From: Coniferiporia sulphurascens
Lineage: Eukaryota; Basidiomycota; Agaricomycetes; Hymenochaetales; Hymenochaetaceae
Reading direction: 5' to 3'
DNA: 64,000 bases
Assembly (NCBI GenBank): GCA_002794785.1
Contig: NBBA01000004.1
Coordinates: 434,001-498,000 of the forward strand
Shown here piece by piece: positions 10,103-21,598 of this stretch (its first letter is position 1; the number at the start of each line of letters is the position of its first letter). The position numbers and the translations under genes were made by a program. Below the pieces are notes generated by a model. It was not told the DNA's origin. It did no database searches and worked only from the letters and a program-made list of their open reading frames with translations.

Positions 10103-11242
10103 TGAGCAGTGAGCAGCAAACTGGAAGTTGGGTAGTATGGCTCTTGTGGTCTGTGCATTCTCGATAAAGGCCGTCCTTTTATACTACAGGTTACAGTATC
10201 ACCAACCGCGGTGACCGAATAAGCGGGAGCCATCCAGACCCGTCCTTCAATTTTGATTGCGGACGTAGTTGGTCTGCGCCAATATTCGAATTAAAACCGA
10301 AGACGAGGCATAATTCCACTTCCAAGAATTGACAAATGAGGACTAGTTGGAATGTGAAGATAGTTCATTGGTTTGAAATGCCCTTGCATATCGGCAGACG
10401 GAGACTTGGAAGACGCATGGACATGTTTGAGACACATAAGACAACCTTGAGAGGGAAGCCTCGCGTCGTTCATAATTCCGTGCCAACTGTCTTCCCAAGC
10501 AAGACAATTAGTCAGTGTGAGTAGACGAGGGAACCGGTGCTGACATAGACAGCTTAGTACCGGAGTGGACACCGCTGTTCTAGGCAAGTATACTATGTTG
10601 AAGTCTTGCACATGTACGATTGGTGGGGTAAGACATCAAACCATCCCAGTATTCTTTACCCGTAAACACCGATCAATCCGGGAACGTGGCGAAGCGCCTA
10701 GCCGCAACGTAGGATATACGTGTTCGGCGGCGCCAGTCACGAAGGCCTTGTCTGCGGAATGCAGTAAGTAGTGGATACCGCGCAGGACCTCCAGATGGAG
10801 CCGCAACCGGGCGCATCCATTGCGATCCGGATGTAGAACGGGCGGTTAGCTAGCTCCGGGCGTCAGTCAAGCCTGACCTAGAATACCTTGCAATTCGTTA
10901 TTGCGTAACGAGCCCGTACCATAGGAGCTACGATTCCATGCAACAACAGTTTGGGGAAAGCGAAAAACGCAGACGTCAACTTGGGATTCGCCATCCGGGT
11001 TTTAGAGATGTTCATTGTTGCGGTGTAATCTCTATGCCTGAGCTTGGCAGTCTTGGGACTAGAGGCGAAGTGGACAGCAAGTCTTTAAGGAGAAAATTTG
11101 GATGCCCTGTATGAAGAACTCGTTAAAGCCTGCATCTTCATAATTTCCACTGGTATGGACAGGAACTTCGCAATGTGCCAGTCTCGTGATCACGGCATAT
11201 GTTTCTGAGAGCTGATCAGAAGGTAAGGTAGTTCGGCTAACA

Positions 11243-11335
11243 GCGTTCTAGGTCAAAGTGGAGGTGATGCGGGGCGTTGCCAATGTTTTCTAGCTTGAGT
11301 TGTGCATGGAATCGTGCTGCCTTAGGCCAAGCCAT
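11243..11335 (-). other. Conserved short exon-like frame in the duplication spacer, right copy
   Basis: 31 codons starting MAWPKAARFHAQLKL and ending FDLER, parallel to 7476-7568. Downstream on the minus strand a second protein-like block (about 11040-11215, LSETYAVITRLAH...) follows after a possible intron, but it runs into a stop and is shifted in the other copy. Possible relic of a third gene in the duplicated block. Confidence 0.3.
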
Positions 11336-11620
11336 GAGCACACCTGACGGGAAAATAAATTGTTTAACAAAGGTCATCCAGAACGGAAGGCCTATAAGTT
11401 CCATTTAGTTTGAGGGATCAAAGATTCCACTTTTTAGCCAGATAGTGAGCAGAGAAGCCGCCACCAACGTGGACAATCAGACGTCAGCATACGGAAGTTG
11501 GAGCCGCCATTCACGCTAAATACTGTGCTTCAGTTATTGTTGTACAAAAAGAGCACGAGGCACTAAATCTTACTCATTGATCCCCGCTCCAGAACTAATC
11601 TCTGCTCCATACAACAATCT

Positions 11621-12136
11621 ATGGCCAACATCGTAGGAATGTACGCGTCCAGCGCCTCCATCACGGACGGCCTACTTGCAGAACTGCAGAATATCTTCGA
11701 TACAGCCCAGGACTTCCCAGAGATCCCTCCCCAGGAAGGCTACATTCGCCGTGTCCCAGACGCAGAGTGGGCGATCGGCCAGACCCCAGCAGAGATATAC
11801 GCCCGCCACTGTCAGACGCATGTTCCGGAATACCTCACCCAACCGGTGATTGTGCTTGACGAGAGAACCGTGGTAGACAAGAGCGTCCTCGTCCTCGCGC
11901 AAATACTCACCGAGGACGATGAGTTTGTACTGCATGGGGTACGATTCCACGCGGCGAAGGTCCCGGGAATGGCGATGAACATTGAAATATCGAACCAAGA
12001 TTTGTTCTCTGTAAGTCTCCGACACCGCTAGACTTTGGATCAGGTCTTGTTCATTAACGAGTCACAGTACTTGGATGCCGAGTACAATGGGTTCGAGACA
12101 GTGAACGAAGGGGACACCAGGATTCAGGATATGTGA
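11621..12136 (+). CDS. Small cytosolic protein, DUF6924-like (tentative)
   Basis: Model join(11621..12010,12068..12136), 152 residues, one phase-0 intron with gtaagt donor and gtcacag acceptor. No signal peptide or membrane segment. The N-terminal half contains LLAELQNIFDTAQDFPEI and a Trp-rich turn (DAEWAIGQTP); the C-terminal half reads VIVLDERTVVDKSVLVLAQIL, then NIEISNQDLFSYLDAEYNGFE. The order of a beta-strand with VVD/VLDE, a variable hinge and a closing 'N-I-x-I-x-N-x-D-x-F' segment resembles DUF6924 proteins, but I hold this only as a tentative match. It forms a divergent pair with the nuclease gene and was duplicated with it, so the two may be linked in function (for example an intracellular partner), which is inference only. 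Confidence 0.7.
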
Positions 12137-12653
12137 AATACATGTGTACATGTACAGACTGATTATTGCCCGCATAATGGAATTCACTACGTATAATTTG
12201 TAAGGAAACAATTTCCCACATAACTCATTCGGTTGACTTCGCGTCTTAAAAAGCTCCTGCTATCCATCAGCGTGGCTACAAATACAGGAGCAACATATTC
12301 AAAGCTGGCTAATACCAGAATTAGTACTGACGAGCACCACGCAGGCCTCAGCATGGTCACTCTGGTAAAAACAAAACCGAGCTTATGCACTGAGTTGGGA
12401 CGACACTGGTTGTATAGAAAGATTCAAGCAGAGCTATGCACTGAGATTAAGAATATAAAGAGAAAGAATGCATGCAGGGGTAATTTCCGGGGCAGTGCTA
12501 CTTGTGAAGAATAGAAAGACATGAACTCCAAGAACTTGGTGATTAACTCGTAAGAAAGGTCGTGAAATGCAACAAACTTATAAAAGAAGATTATACGTGA
12601 AAGTCGTAATCCATAAACAAAAGGAAAAGACGCCGTTTAGGGAGATGTAGAAA
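12137..12653. other. Intergenic region
   Basis: No supported gene. AT-rich, contains the 3' ends of the convergent small-protein gene (plus) and the giant acidic-protein gene (minus). Confidence 0.4.
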
Positions 12654-15600
12654 TTACATGATAACACACCGCCATTTCTTGCTTTCCGCCTCTGGCTCCG
12701 CCGCGACTGGGGAAACCACCACGGCAGCCGCCGTGGCCGAAACGCCCTCCACTTGAGGCTTACTGAACACGCCAGTAGCCACCTCGAGTGACGGTCGCTC
12801 GTGAGTCGGCGAGGCCACCCAGCCTCCAGGGAAGATCAGCGAAGACGTAGTTGACTCGAGGCGACGGCGATTAATCGGAGGGGACAGCTCTTCCACGGCG
12901 TCTCGGTCCTCAGATACTAGCGAGACTCTGAAAGGTCAACAAAAGTCAGTAACGGTAATTTATCCAAAACGTATGACATACTTTGACTGCTGAACCGCCG
13001 CTGTCTGGTCTGTGGAAGTAAAGGTAGAGGGGAATGTCTTCATCGCGAGAGTGTGCGCAACACCCATAGACTTGCTCCCTCCACCATCACCCCTTGGGGT
13101 TGGGCTCGCAGACTCTCCCACACCAGTGACCTTATCAGACGTATATGCACCATCGTCTTCACCTAGGGGCTCAATACTCCCTGCCTCTGATCCTTCTCCG
13201 ATATCTATCTTGGGCATGGTCAATGTCTCGACATCGGGGGTAGTCACATTCGTTCCAGTCTGTCCGGATGGAGACGCGAAGTCCGAAACCTGTGTGTACA
13301 AGCTGTCCTTGCTGAATGTCGTCGTAACAACGATAGGCTGGACATCGAGCCTGGGAATAGCCAAGTCAGGGACGGCGGTCGAAATGGCCGGTACGTCTTC
13401 CAAGGTTACAGTCTCCGATCTTTCCCCGCGAATGGTGTCAAGTTCTGACATACTTTCCGATAGATTCTCCTTCGTTGACACCAGGCTAACGTCGGAGACC
13501 ATCGCAATATCGCTTTCGGCCTCAGATGAAATGGTGTCCCGTCTGGGATTCGGGATGACGACAGGAGAAGCGTCGAGGCCGGTGTGTACAGTTTCCTTAG
13601 GAATATCCACAACAAGGGAGAAATCATCGGATCCCACAGCCTCGGAGGGTGTAAGCCCGGTCTCGGAAGGACTAGACTCCACTTCGGAGTTCCTCTCAAT
13701 GTCTATTTCCTTCACCCACTGCTCCGAAACAAATTCGACATTAGAAAGAGAATCAAAAGCATTGAGATTAATCCTCACCGAGTCGACTGAGGACGCCTGG
13801 AAGTCAGTATCCACGTCGCCGTCAAAGGCAGACATTGAAGAATCCGAGACATCCAGAGGGTCGCTAACAGCTTCCTTGAGCGCGCCTTCGACGTCATTAG
13901 GAGTCAAAGAGTTGCGGAGAGGCGTTGTGGGTGAATCCGTCGGTAAGCCACGCTCACCGGTAGCGACGGGAGTTTGCATCTCAATATCGGACGGGATCGC
14001 CTCAGGGTCAGTCCTAGGTGTGCTCGGGGCTATCGGTTCGCGACTGGCATCTGAGACCTCTGAACGCGAGTCGAAGCCAGGAGTGAGTATGCCAAAGTCG
14101 GACCTCGGACTTGAGGACACCTCAGGGATATTACTCGATGCTCCCGACACGCTTCCATCTACCGACTCAGGGGTGCTTATTGACGAGACCGACTCCAACG
14201 AAGAGACGTCCAAGTGCAACTTCAACGAGTTCTGCGAGTCTTCAGCCTCAGGCTCTGTGGCCTCATCGTCCGCAAGGTATGTCTCCTCGACGGCTTCACC
14301 AATACCAGGACCCATCTGCGTCACCGAGTACGACGGCGGGTAAGGTGATTTGGGACGCTCGATCTCCTGAGTAGCCTCTACTAGGTTGGAAGTGTCGACA
14401 ACCGTAACGCCCTGCGAAGTAGTAGCTAAAACGCCCTCCGAGTCCGGTTGTTGAGCTTCAAGTTCCGAAATGACAGGTACAGAGCCCTCAGGTATCAGTG
14501 TCTCGGCTTGGGACTCTTGAGTTTGTTCCACCGAGTCTGTGGTCGTAGAAGTGTCTTCACGTGCTGGGATAGCCTCTTCTTCGACCTCCTCGGGCTGGTT
14601 GGAGATACCCGGGCCTTGCATTGTAACAGAGTATGAAGGCGTCCAAGGGGATTTAGGCCTCTCCGGGACATCAGTGATGTTCGTATTAACGGACAGGCTC
14701 GAAGCAGGGACGGAAACTTCCTCCTGGGCTTCGGCAACATCCTCAATGACAGGCTCGGCGGTCTTCTCAAACTCCTGTTTATAAAATGAGGTCAGAACTA
14801 TGTTAAAGAGTGCTTAAACCTAAGGAGACTCACCTGTCCCTCAGGAACTATTGTCTCCTGTTCTGCCTCGTCATCTTGAATCGCCGTAAACTCTCCATCG
14901 GCCTTCGTGGGTGTCCTGACCTCTTCTTCCGAAACGACAGGCACAATATTCTCACCAGGAGTCGAGTCCGCACCTGTTAAAATAGCAGGCAAAGTCGGAA
15001 CTTGATCTACAGGAACCCCAGCAGCATCCGCAAGCCTTTGTTCCAGTGACGCATCAGGGTCCACATCATCCCCGGAATCTTCTTCCAAGGGGAACATCTC
15101 CGACGAAGGCGTGGGCATCTCAACTTGGACATCGGGTATCGATTCTTCTGCGGTGACTGGGGTTTCCTTTGAAGATAACTCATCAACAACTGCAACGGCC
15201 CCAATTCCGGAAATTACATCGATAGCAGAATGATCGGCGTGAGCTATCGCGGCTTCTTCTAATACGAGAGGTGCAGACTCCGCATCTCCTGTCGTATCCG
15301 ATGCCACGCCTTCCTGCGCATCCACAGGCTCGGCCGACTCAGTTTGCACGGGTGTTTCTGCTTCCGCAGCTTGTGCAACACTCTCCTCGACTTCTGACTC
15401 CACCGCATGCTTGTCTTCGTCCTGCGCAGTCACTGCGGTCTGGACTTGCTCAGCAGCCGCCGCCTCGCTGGCTTCTTCCACAGGGACCACCTCATCAGAC
15501 ACTGGCAGCGTTTCGTCCTCAACAGTGGCAGACACAAGCTCTTCAGGCACTTCCACAACCTCAGTCGTCTCAGCGGGCGTCTCTTCAGCACTGTCGACTG

Positions 15601-18600
15601 CTGCTTGCTCGGGCAAAGCGGAAACCACGGGGCTGGCTTCTTCTTCCTTTACGTCGTCACCCTTTAAGTCTGCTTCTTCCGTCAAAACGACTTCCGCTGC
15701 TGCGTCCTCTTCATTTCCATCGACCGCGGACTGTTCAGGAATAACCTCCTTAGGCTGCTCGATCTCTTCGTCTTCTGGCGCAGCGGCTGCGGTCTGTCCT
15801 TCTACGTCCTCAAGTTTCGCTTCTTCCACGACCTCAGACAAAGAGGTAACTACATCGGCCAAAGGAGCTTCCTCCGAGACCTCAACGGCCAAAGGCTCGG
15901 CCTCCTTAGGTGCGCCTTCAATAATAGTTTGCGGTTCGGGCGTGCCAGTCTCGGCCTCAACCTCGTGTACGGCTTCTGAGTCCAACGGCTCGTCCAACGG
16001 CTCCTCCACGCTTACTGGTGCCTCTGATTCGAACTCGACTACCGGTTCAGCGGGTGCCGTCCCCTGGACATCCACGAGGGGTGTTTCGATAGACTCTTCC
16101 TTGAGAGTTGATTGCACTACCGGCTGTAACGCAACTTCTTCGACGTTATTGACAAGCTCATTCGAATCCACAACTTCCTCTGCAGCGGGTACGACGTCTA
16201 CAGAGGGCTCAGTAATAACTTCGGGCGAGACGTCAACCTCTGAAGGAGCAGGAACTGCTGATGGCTCAGCCGCAGCATCCTCCTCGACAGCGACTTCGGA
16301 AACGACATCCACAGGCGCCGACTCTACGATTGCTTCACCTACGGCCGCTTCTACTGGATCCTCGACTAACTCAGTCGGGACATCTGCGCTCTCCTCAGTG
16401 GGTACGGCATTGATATCCTCAATAGTAGCCTCTACAACTGGTTCCGTTACATCGTCAGTGGGGAAGGTCTCTTCAACTAGTTCGGGAGCTGCGCCTGAGG
16501 GAGCGTCGACAGCAGGTGCGACATCGGTCTCAGCTTCGGCTTCCGCGTGGACTTCAGACTCCTCAGACGTCTCAACGGCAACCTCGCTCTGGGTAGCGGG
16601 CTCGACGGGAGCGGGATCCTCGGCGCCGTCTTCGGTATCCTCAGACACATCAGTGACAGGAGGCTCAAGGGCGGGCTCGGTGGAATCTGAGACCTCAGCG
16701 GATACAGCAACAGCGGTTTCAACAGGGACCTCAGCTGGTAATTCTGTTTCCTCGGATGCTTCGACAACGGCCTCAGCGGGTACTGAGTCTTCAATAGCGT
16801 CCTCTGCGCTGGGCGCTGCGACCTCAACCACAACCTGTTCCTCGTCCCCCACAAGTATCGGCGCCTCTTCTTCGGGCACGACAACGGAAAGGTCTGCCTG
16901 CGCCTCTGACACTTCTCCAGCTGCAGTCGGAGTCGTATCGATAGGCTCTGGTTCGGGCTCTTCTGCGGCAGCAATGGCAGGTTCTTCAACGGCCTCCCCA
17001 GCCTCTTCGACAACAGGTTCTGCAGGCAATTCTGGCTTAGCTACCTCTGTCTCTTCCGGGGCCTCGACGGTCTCGGCTGGTACGGAGTCTTCGACAATAC
17101 CCTCCGCTACCGGAGCTGCTGTCTCAACCGTAACTTCTTCTCCGCCGTCTCCAGTGCTCACTACGGGGGTTGGCGCCTTTTCCTCCGCTACGGCAACGGT
17201 TGGTACTACCTGGACCTCTGCCGCGCCTTCAGTTTCGGTCGGGATCGTTTCAACGGACTCGGGTTCCGACTCGGGTATGATGACAGGAGCAGGCCCGTCA
17301 GATACTTCCTTGGTCTCCTCAACAACTACCTCAGCCAGCGGTTCCACCGCCTCAGCGGGGGCTGCCAGATCTTCGACTGCGTCCTCTATGTCCGGCACTG
17401 CAGTCTGTTCCTCGCTAGCTGCGGATACTGGTATCTCTGACTCTGCTTCAGGTTCGGCTGGAATAGCATCAACAGGATCAGATTCAGACGCGAAGTCAGC
17501 AGCAGGTTCTTCAACGACCTCCTTGGCCTCTTCAATGACTGCAGGTGGCTCTGTCTCTTCCGCCATCACCTCTTCTGAAGTTTCAACGGCTACCTCGGCG
17601 GGTAGTGTGTCTTCAGTGGCGTTCTCATCCACTGGAGCCGGCACAGACTCTTCTTGCTCTTGCCCGACTGCCGTCGATTCCTCACTGGCCTCAACGCTAA
17701 CCGCAGGGACTGAAGATTCCTCCCCCACTTCAGGAACAGTAACCGCAGTCTGCCCCTCGACAGGTGGTGCTTCTTCAGTCTCTGACTGAATCGTGTCAGC
17801 AGACTCGGGCTCCGACTCAGTACGGACTGGCAAGCTCTCCACGTCGTCTTTGACCTGCGTAGGATAAATTTTAAGCTATAATGTATATTTGGTGCAAAAC
17901 ACCACTGACCTGCGGTGCGGTCTCGACCGCAGCCTCTGATGCAGCACGCTCTGCCTCCGCCGCGATCTCGGCGTCAGTCGGCTGGTCAACTTCGACCTCG
18001 TCATTCGCATGAGTGGCGGTTAGAACTTCCTCTGCCTCGGTCTCGTCTGCAGCGATAGTCTCCTCTTGCTGAGTAGTAATCGCGCCTTCCACGACTCCGA
18101 CGGCCTGTTCTGACTCTGAATCCGCCTCAATTTGTGGCTGGACCTCTGCAGCGGATTCCGGGACAAGATCAGGCGATGCAGCTTCTTCTTCCAAAGGCTG
18201 CTCAGCAGGATCCTGGTCCGCAGCAGTCTCGACTTCGATCGTGTGCGTCGGCTCTTTCTCCGTCTCCGCCTCAACTTGCGGTTCTACCTCCGCGACGGAT
18301 TCCTGAACAGGATCGGATGACGCAACCTCTTCTTCCAAAGGCTGCACCGCAGACTCCTGGTCTACAATGGTTTCCTCGACCTCGACCGACTCCGGTGCCT
18401 CGGCAGGCTCTTCGACAGCAACAGGCTCCTCAACTTTAGCCGCCTCTTCATCCACCGGACTATCCTCTACACCTTCAGCAGCGACCTCAGTCTGCGCGTC
18501 GGCCGATTGAACAACTGGCTCCTAATGAAACAAAAGCACGAGGGCACCCATCAACAATTGCTCTCAATGGGGAACTTCGAAGACCAGAAGTGAAGATGAA

Positions 18601-19540
18601 AGTTACCTCAACAAGTTCCTCTTCCTCCTTAACAATCGGAGGAACAGAAGAGGAATCCTCAGCTGCCGCTTCTTCCCGGGCTGATTCAGCCAGCTCGGAC
18701 TCAGAAGGTACAGGTACCACCGCTTCCTCGGGAGCATCCGTCCGTAATTCCTCCTGCAGCTTCTCCTCTTCAGCGGCCGTCACAGGCTCTTCAGCTGCGG
18801 CGCTTTCCTATACGTGATGTAGAGCAGTTAACACCAAGTTCGCGTAGTTACCGAAACACGTCAGAAAGAAATACGGACCTCAGTGGTAGCTGCTACTTCC
18901 TCAGATGCGATAGGGTCTTCTGCAGCGGGAATAGCCTCTTCGACAGGCTTTTCGATAACTAGGCTGGCATCAGCGGGTGTTGCGTCTTCATCAGGAGTAG
19001 CGTCGGCGTCGCCTCCTGAGGTAGGCTGAGGTTCCGCCTCAACGACAGCAACGACAGTCTGCTCGTCCACATCTGCCGGCTTCTTTGAGGAGACAAAGAG
19101 CGAAATAAGACAAAGAGAAGAGAAACAGGTCGGCAAAGAACGCCAAAAGCACAGTGACTCACCTCGACGTCTACAACGTGCGCCAGTCCGTCCGAGGTTG
19201 CAGTCGTTAGTACATCCTCGGTATCTACGCTTTGTGCATTGGAAGGCACGAGCGCGTCGTCGATTGCTGCATCAGGAGCCCCGTTGGCATCCTCAGCCCC
19301 TTTCTCAACCAGTGCGCTGTCGAGCTGCACACGCGTCTCCAGCTCCTTGAGCTTCGTCAATGCCACGTCAGCAATTTCATCCACACCCGCGTCGACGTCG
19401 ACGCCAGTGTCAATCGCGGTATCAACATCAATGTTCTTCGTCAGGTTCGTGTCCTCGACCATCGAGGATATCTTCTCTCCAAGGCCCAGGTCGGCCAGCG
19501 ACTCTGCCTGTACCGGTGCTGTAGCAAGAGTTTCAGACAT
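12654..19540 (-). CDS. Giant acidic low-complexity protein with CaaX prenylation box
   Basis: Model complement(join(12654..12927,12982..14774,14834..17854,17910..18521,18607..18807,18879..19082,19163..19540)), 2160 residues. Every exon continues one open frame. The first five introns are phase 0 and most exons begin and end with Glu codons; only the last intron is phase 2. The N-terminus (MSETLATAPVQAESLADLGL) is fairly ordinary; most of the rest is Glu/Ala/Val/Pro/Thr-rich and looks disordered. Internal repeats are visible: a roughly 50-residue duplication in exon 4 (both copies contain QPLEEE), units of about 100 residues in exon 5 (ending EDSVPAE), and two copies of a RPKSPxxPSYSVTxxGPGI motif in exon 6. 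The C-terminus is KKWRCVIM, a typical CaaX box, so farnesylation and membrane association are expected. I do not recognise the family. The length and the repeat structure suggest a spacer or scaffold. Confidence 0.8.
14299..14699 (-). repeat. Two copies of a Pro-rich 'RPKSP..PSYSVT..GPGI' motif
   Basis: Within exon 6 of the giant protein, ERPKSPWTPSYSVT (about 14640-14680) and ERPKSPYPPSYSVT (about 14310-14360) are followed by MQGPGI and QMGPGI. They are about 110 codons apart. They stand out as the only low-Glu, aromatic-containing motifs in a long acidic protein and could be docking sites. Function unknown. Confidence 0.7.
18160..18380 (-). repeat. Internal tandem duplication in exon 4 of the giant acidic protein
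   Basis: Two roughly 50-codon units, each containing a DQ..A.QPLEEE..AS core followed by ES.AEV.PQ.EA, lie about 150 bp apart (cores near 18182 and 18332). The identical nucleotide stretch cttcttccaaaggctg occurs in both. This indicates recent repeat expansion inside the coding region. Confidence 0.75.
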
Positions 19541-20124
19541 GGGTAAGTCTGTAGCGGATAGCGCTCTGTTCAGAACGGCGTCCTGACGGAGAGTGAGAGA
19601 AAAGGGTATGATAGATAAGTTCGTGTCGAGGTTTGTTTGTTTGTTCTTCGGAACAGGTGCCGAACACTTACCACCTAGAAGTAAGAAAGGAGTCTTTGTA
19701 AAGGGGTAAAAGGCGCGACAAAGGGGTCGCCGACGCGCCGCTTGTCGTCCTCGTGCTCTTGAAGGTCGTCGTCTCGTCGTCGGTGTCGACGATAGGCGGT
19801 TTAAAGCGAGAAAATTGCCGGCGACGAACGAAGGTCAATGGAAGACCACGTGTTCCTTATCTAACACATCTTCGAAGTCCGGAAGCGCATACACGCGTCG
19901 CGCGTCGCGTCAGCAAACGTCAGCCACTCGGTCGCCACCTCATCCGTTTTCGCGCCCACAAGACGGACACGATAAAACTTGTAACGTGCGTAATATTTAT
20001 TTCATAGAATTGTAATAGAGACGTGGATAAGGAGTGAAGTACCTACGGAACGTTGGACAAGACGGTATAGTATGCTAGTGGAACCTTAGGAATCTGAGTT
20101 CGTCAAAGTCTCTTTCATGCCCCT
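19541..20124. promoter_or_regulatory. Upstream region of the giant acidic-protein gene
   Basis: No gene in this stretch. It lies between the start codon of the giant protein and the 3' end of the Kre9-like gene, both on the minus strand, so it should hold the promoter and 5' leader of the former. No specific elements identified. Confidence 0.4.
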
Positions 20125-21196
20125 TTAGCCCCAGAGCAGCGCGGCGCCGATGGCACCCAAGACTCCCGCAAGGCCAACAGCATTCATGGACAAGCCGGGA
20201 ATAGCGCCACTAGACGAAGCCTCGGCGTTCGCTGTGGATGAAGACGCGGTGGACTTTGCTGAATTCGAACTGCCCCCGGAGGAAGCTGAGGATGTTGGGT
20301 CCGAAGCCAGCCTAGTGCCCGCGGAAGAGGAACCGCCCGATTCGCCGGAGGATCTGCTGACCATTCCATGATTTTCTCAAAAAATGTACGGAACAGAGAG
20401 ACATGCCACTTACGAAGCTGTAGCAGAAGACCCCCCTGAGACGGACTGAGAAGAGCCGCTCGACCCGCTCGACGCGGAGCTACCTTCGGCGACAGAAGAG
20501 TTTACACAGCTAATTATCTACCGTTAGCCACCGGTGGCATCTACGAACAATGACACGGCTCACCTGGAATCGGAGCTACCGGATATAGTCACTGCATCCG
20601 AAAACTCCTGTGCACCCGTGCTGTCCCTCAGTGCAAGAGTTCTAAAGTGTGTATCAATTAAAGTCTACAACATGAAGGAGTCCTTCGGCGAAAGCTTACA
20701 TAGATGTGCCAGCCGCCACGTCTACATCCCAAGTGATAGAAGTGTCGGATGTTTGATCAAAAGACTTGAGCTACACAGAACGCCCAAGAAGTAACATTAG
20801 TGCCACATGCCACCCGAAGGTCGATGATCTGGTACTTGCCGGTGTTCCACCTGTTTGACCACCTAATGAAATTTATTAGCACACACATTCTTATAAAGAG
20901 CTTAAAGCGAATACGTGAGCTACGCACCAGGAATAACTGTCACGAAGTACGGGGCTGTACCACCCGACCACGAGAGGAGGGCAGGTTCTACGGTGGCTTC
21001 AACAGGTATTCTCCTGGTTTTTCGGACGTATGTACTTACCACACTGCACTATGCTCGGTCTAACAGATTTAAAATCAGCAACTCATATCAGAAGCGTCAT
21101 TAAATATGCAGACTCCACTCACGGGGTGTTGATAGTCATGGAGGCAGCCGTGGCAACGAGGGTGGCAAGAGCGGTGAGGAGGGCGAAGGACTTCAT
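20125..21196 (-). CDS. Kre9/Knh-domain Ser-rich GPI-anchored cell-wall protein
   Basis: Model complement(join(20125..20356,20414..20509,20564..20641,20700..20770,20840..20862,20928..20987,21040..21059,21123..21196)), 217 residues, frame intact over eight exons. Signal peptide MKSFALLTALATLVATAAS, then the Kre9/Knh1-type domain: INTPPSIVQCEPALLSWSGG, TAPYFVTVIPGGQ, SDTSITWDVDVAAGTS, and LRDSTGAQEFSDAVTISGS. A Ser/Gly-rich stalk follows (about residues 110-185) and the C-terminus is hydrophobic (MNAVGLAGVLGAIGAALLWG) after SSSGAIPGLS, a GPI signal. Exons of 20 and 23 nt occur. Intron 4 fits only as a GC-AG intron. Family members are cell-surface proteins linked to beta-glucan assembly in yeast; the exact role in basidiomycetes is not known. 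Confidence 0.88.
20771..20839 (-). other. Probable GC-AG intron in the Kre9-like gene
   Basis: The exon ends ...GGAACACCG followed by gcaagt, the strict consensus for GC donors, and the acceptor is ctgtgtag. Splicing here joins GGTP to LKSFDQTSDTS, which is what the protein family shows. The nearby GT alternatives that I tried put the next exon out of frame or into a stop. Confidence 0.7.
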
Positions 21197-21598
21197 GATG
21201 TGCGTAGTGTCGGTAGGGCAGACGTTATGGGAGACGTGTGTATGTTGGGGTGGGGATTAAGAGAGACTTATAGGGCTGCAAAAGTGGGGAAGCGAGAGAT
21301 AAATAGGCTTGCGAGGAGGGGGGCGGACGTCTTGTATGCGTTTCTGCCACTGAGTTCAAGCGGAGCTTAATTACACCGTCGATCCCTTCGCGGGAACGCT
21401 AACACGATTTATGCCCCAAAACGGTAAGGCCCTTGCCCCAAATAGGTTCCGTAGGTGACATAGAATACAGAGCTCCACGCTGACACACAAAAGTTATTGC
21501 AAAAAATCTTACATAAATAGATATTTACAAGCTACCGCAACACCCAAGACTAGATAATATATACTCTCAACCCGAGGACGTTTCAGCATCCCCAACCT
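21197..21598. other. Intergenic region between Kre9-like gene and PRMT5
   Basis: Holds the promoter of the Kre9-like gene on the right-hand side of its start codon and the 3' end of PRMT5. No gene seen. Confidence 0.4.

Larger units (their letters stand above)
8728..12136. repeat. Tandem segmental duplication, right copy
   Basis: Same arrangement as 4960-8368: nuclease gene on the minus strand, divergent spacer of about 1.5 kb, small gene on the plus strand. Both genes are intact here. The two genes are divergently arranged and could share regulatory sequence. Confidence 0.85.

Noticed and set aside
13012..14343. Long plus-strand open frame of 443 codons opposite the giant acidic gene
   Set aside because: It is the mirror of Glu/Ser-rich codons on the minus strand; it has no recognisable domain, and the minus-strand gene is supported by consistent splice phases.
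15411..17789. Plus-strand Ser/Thr-rich open frame of 792 codons
   Set aside because: Antisense shadow of GAG/GCN-rich coding sequence; it looks mucin-like only because the reverse complement of Glu/Ala codons gives Ser/Thr/Gly. No signal peptide or start context.
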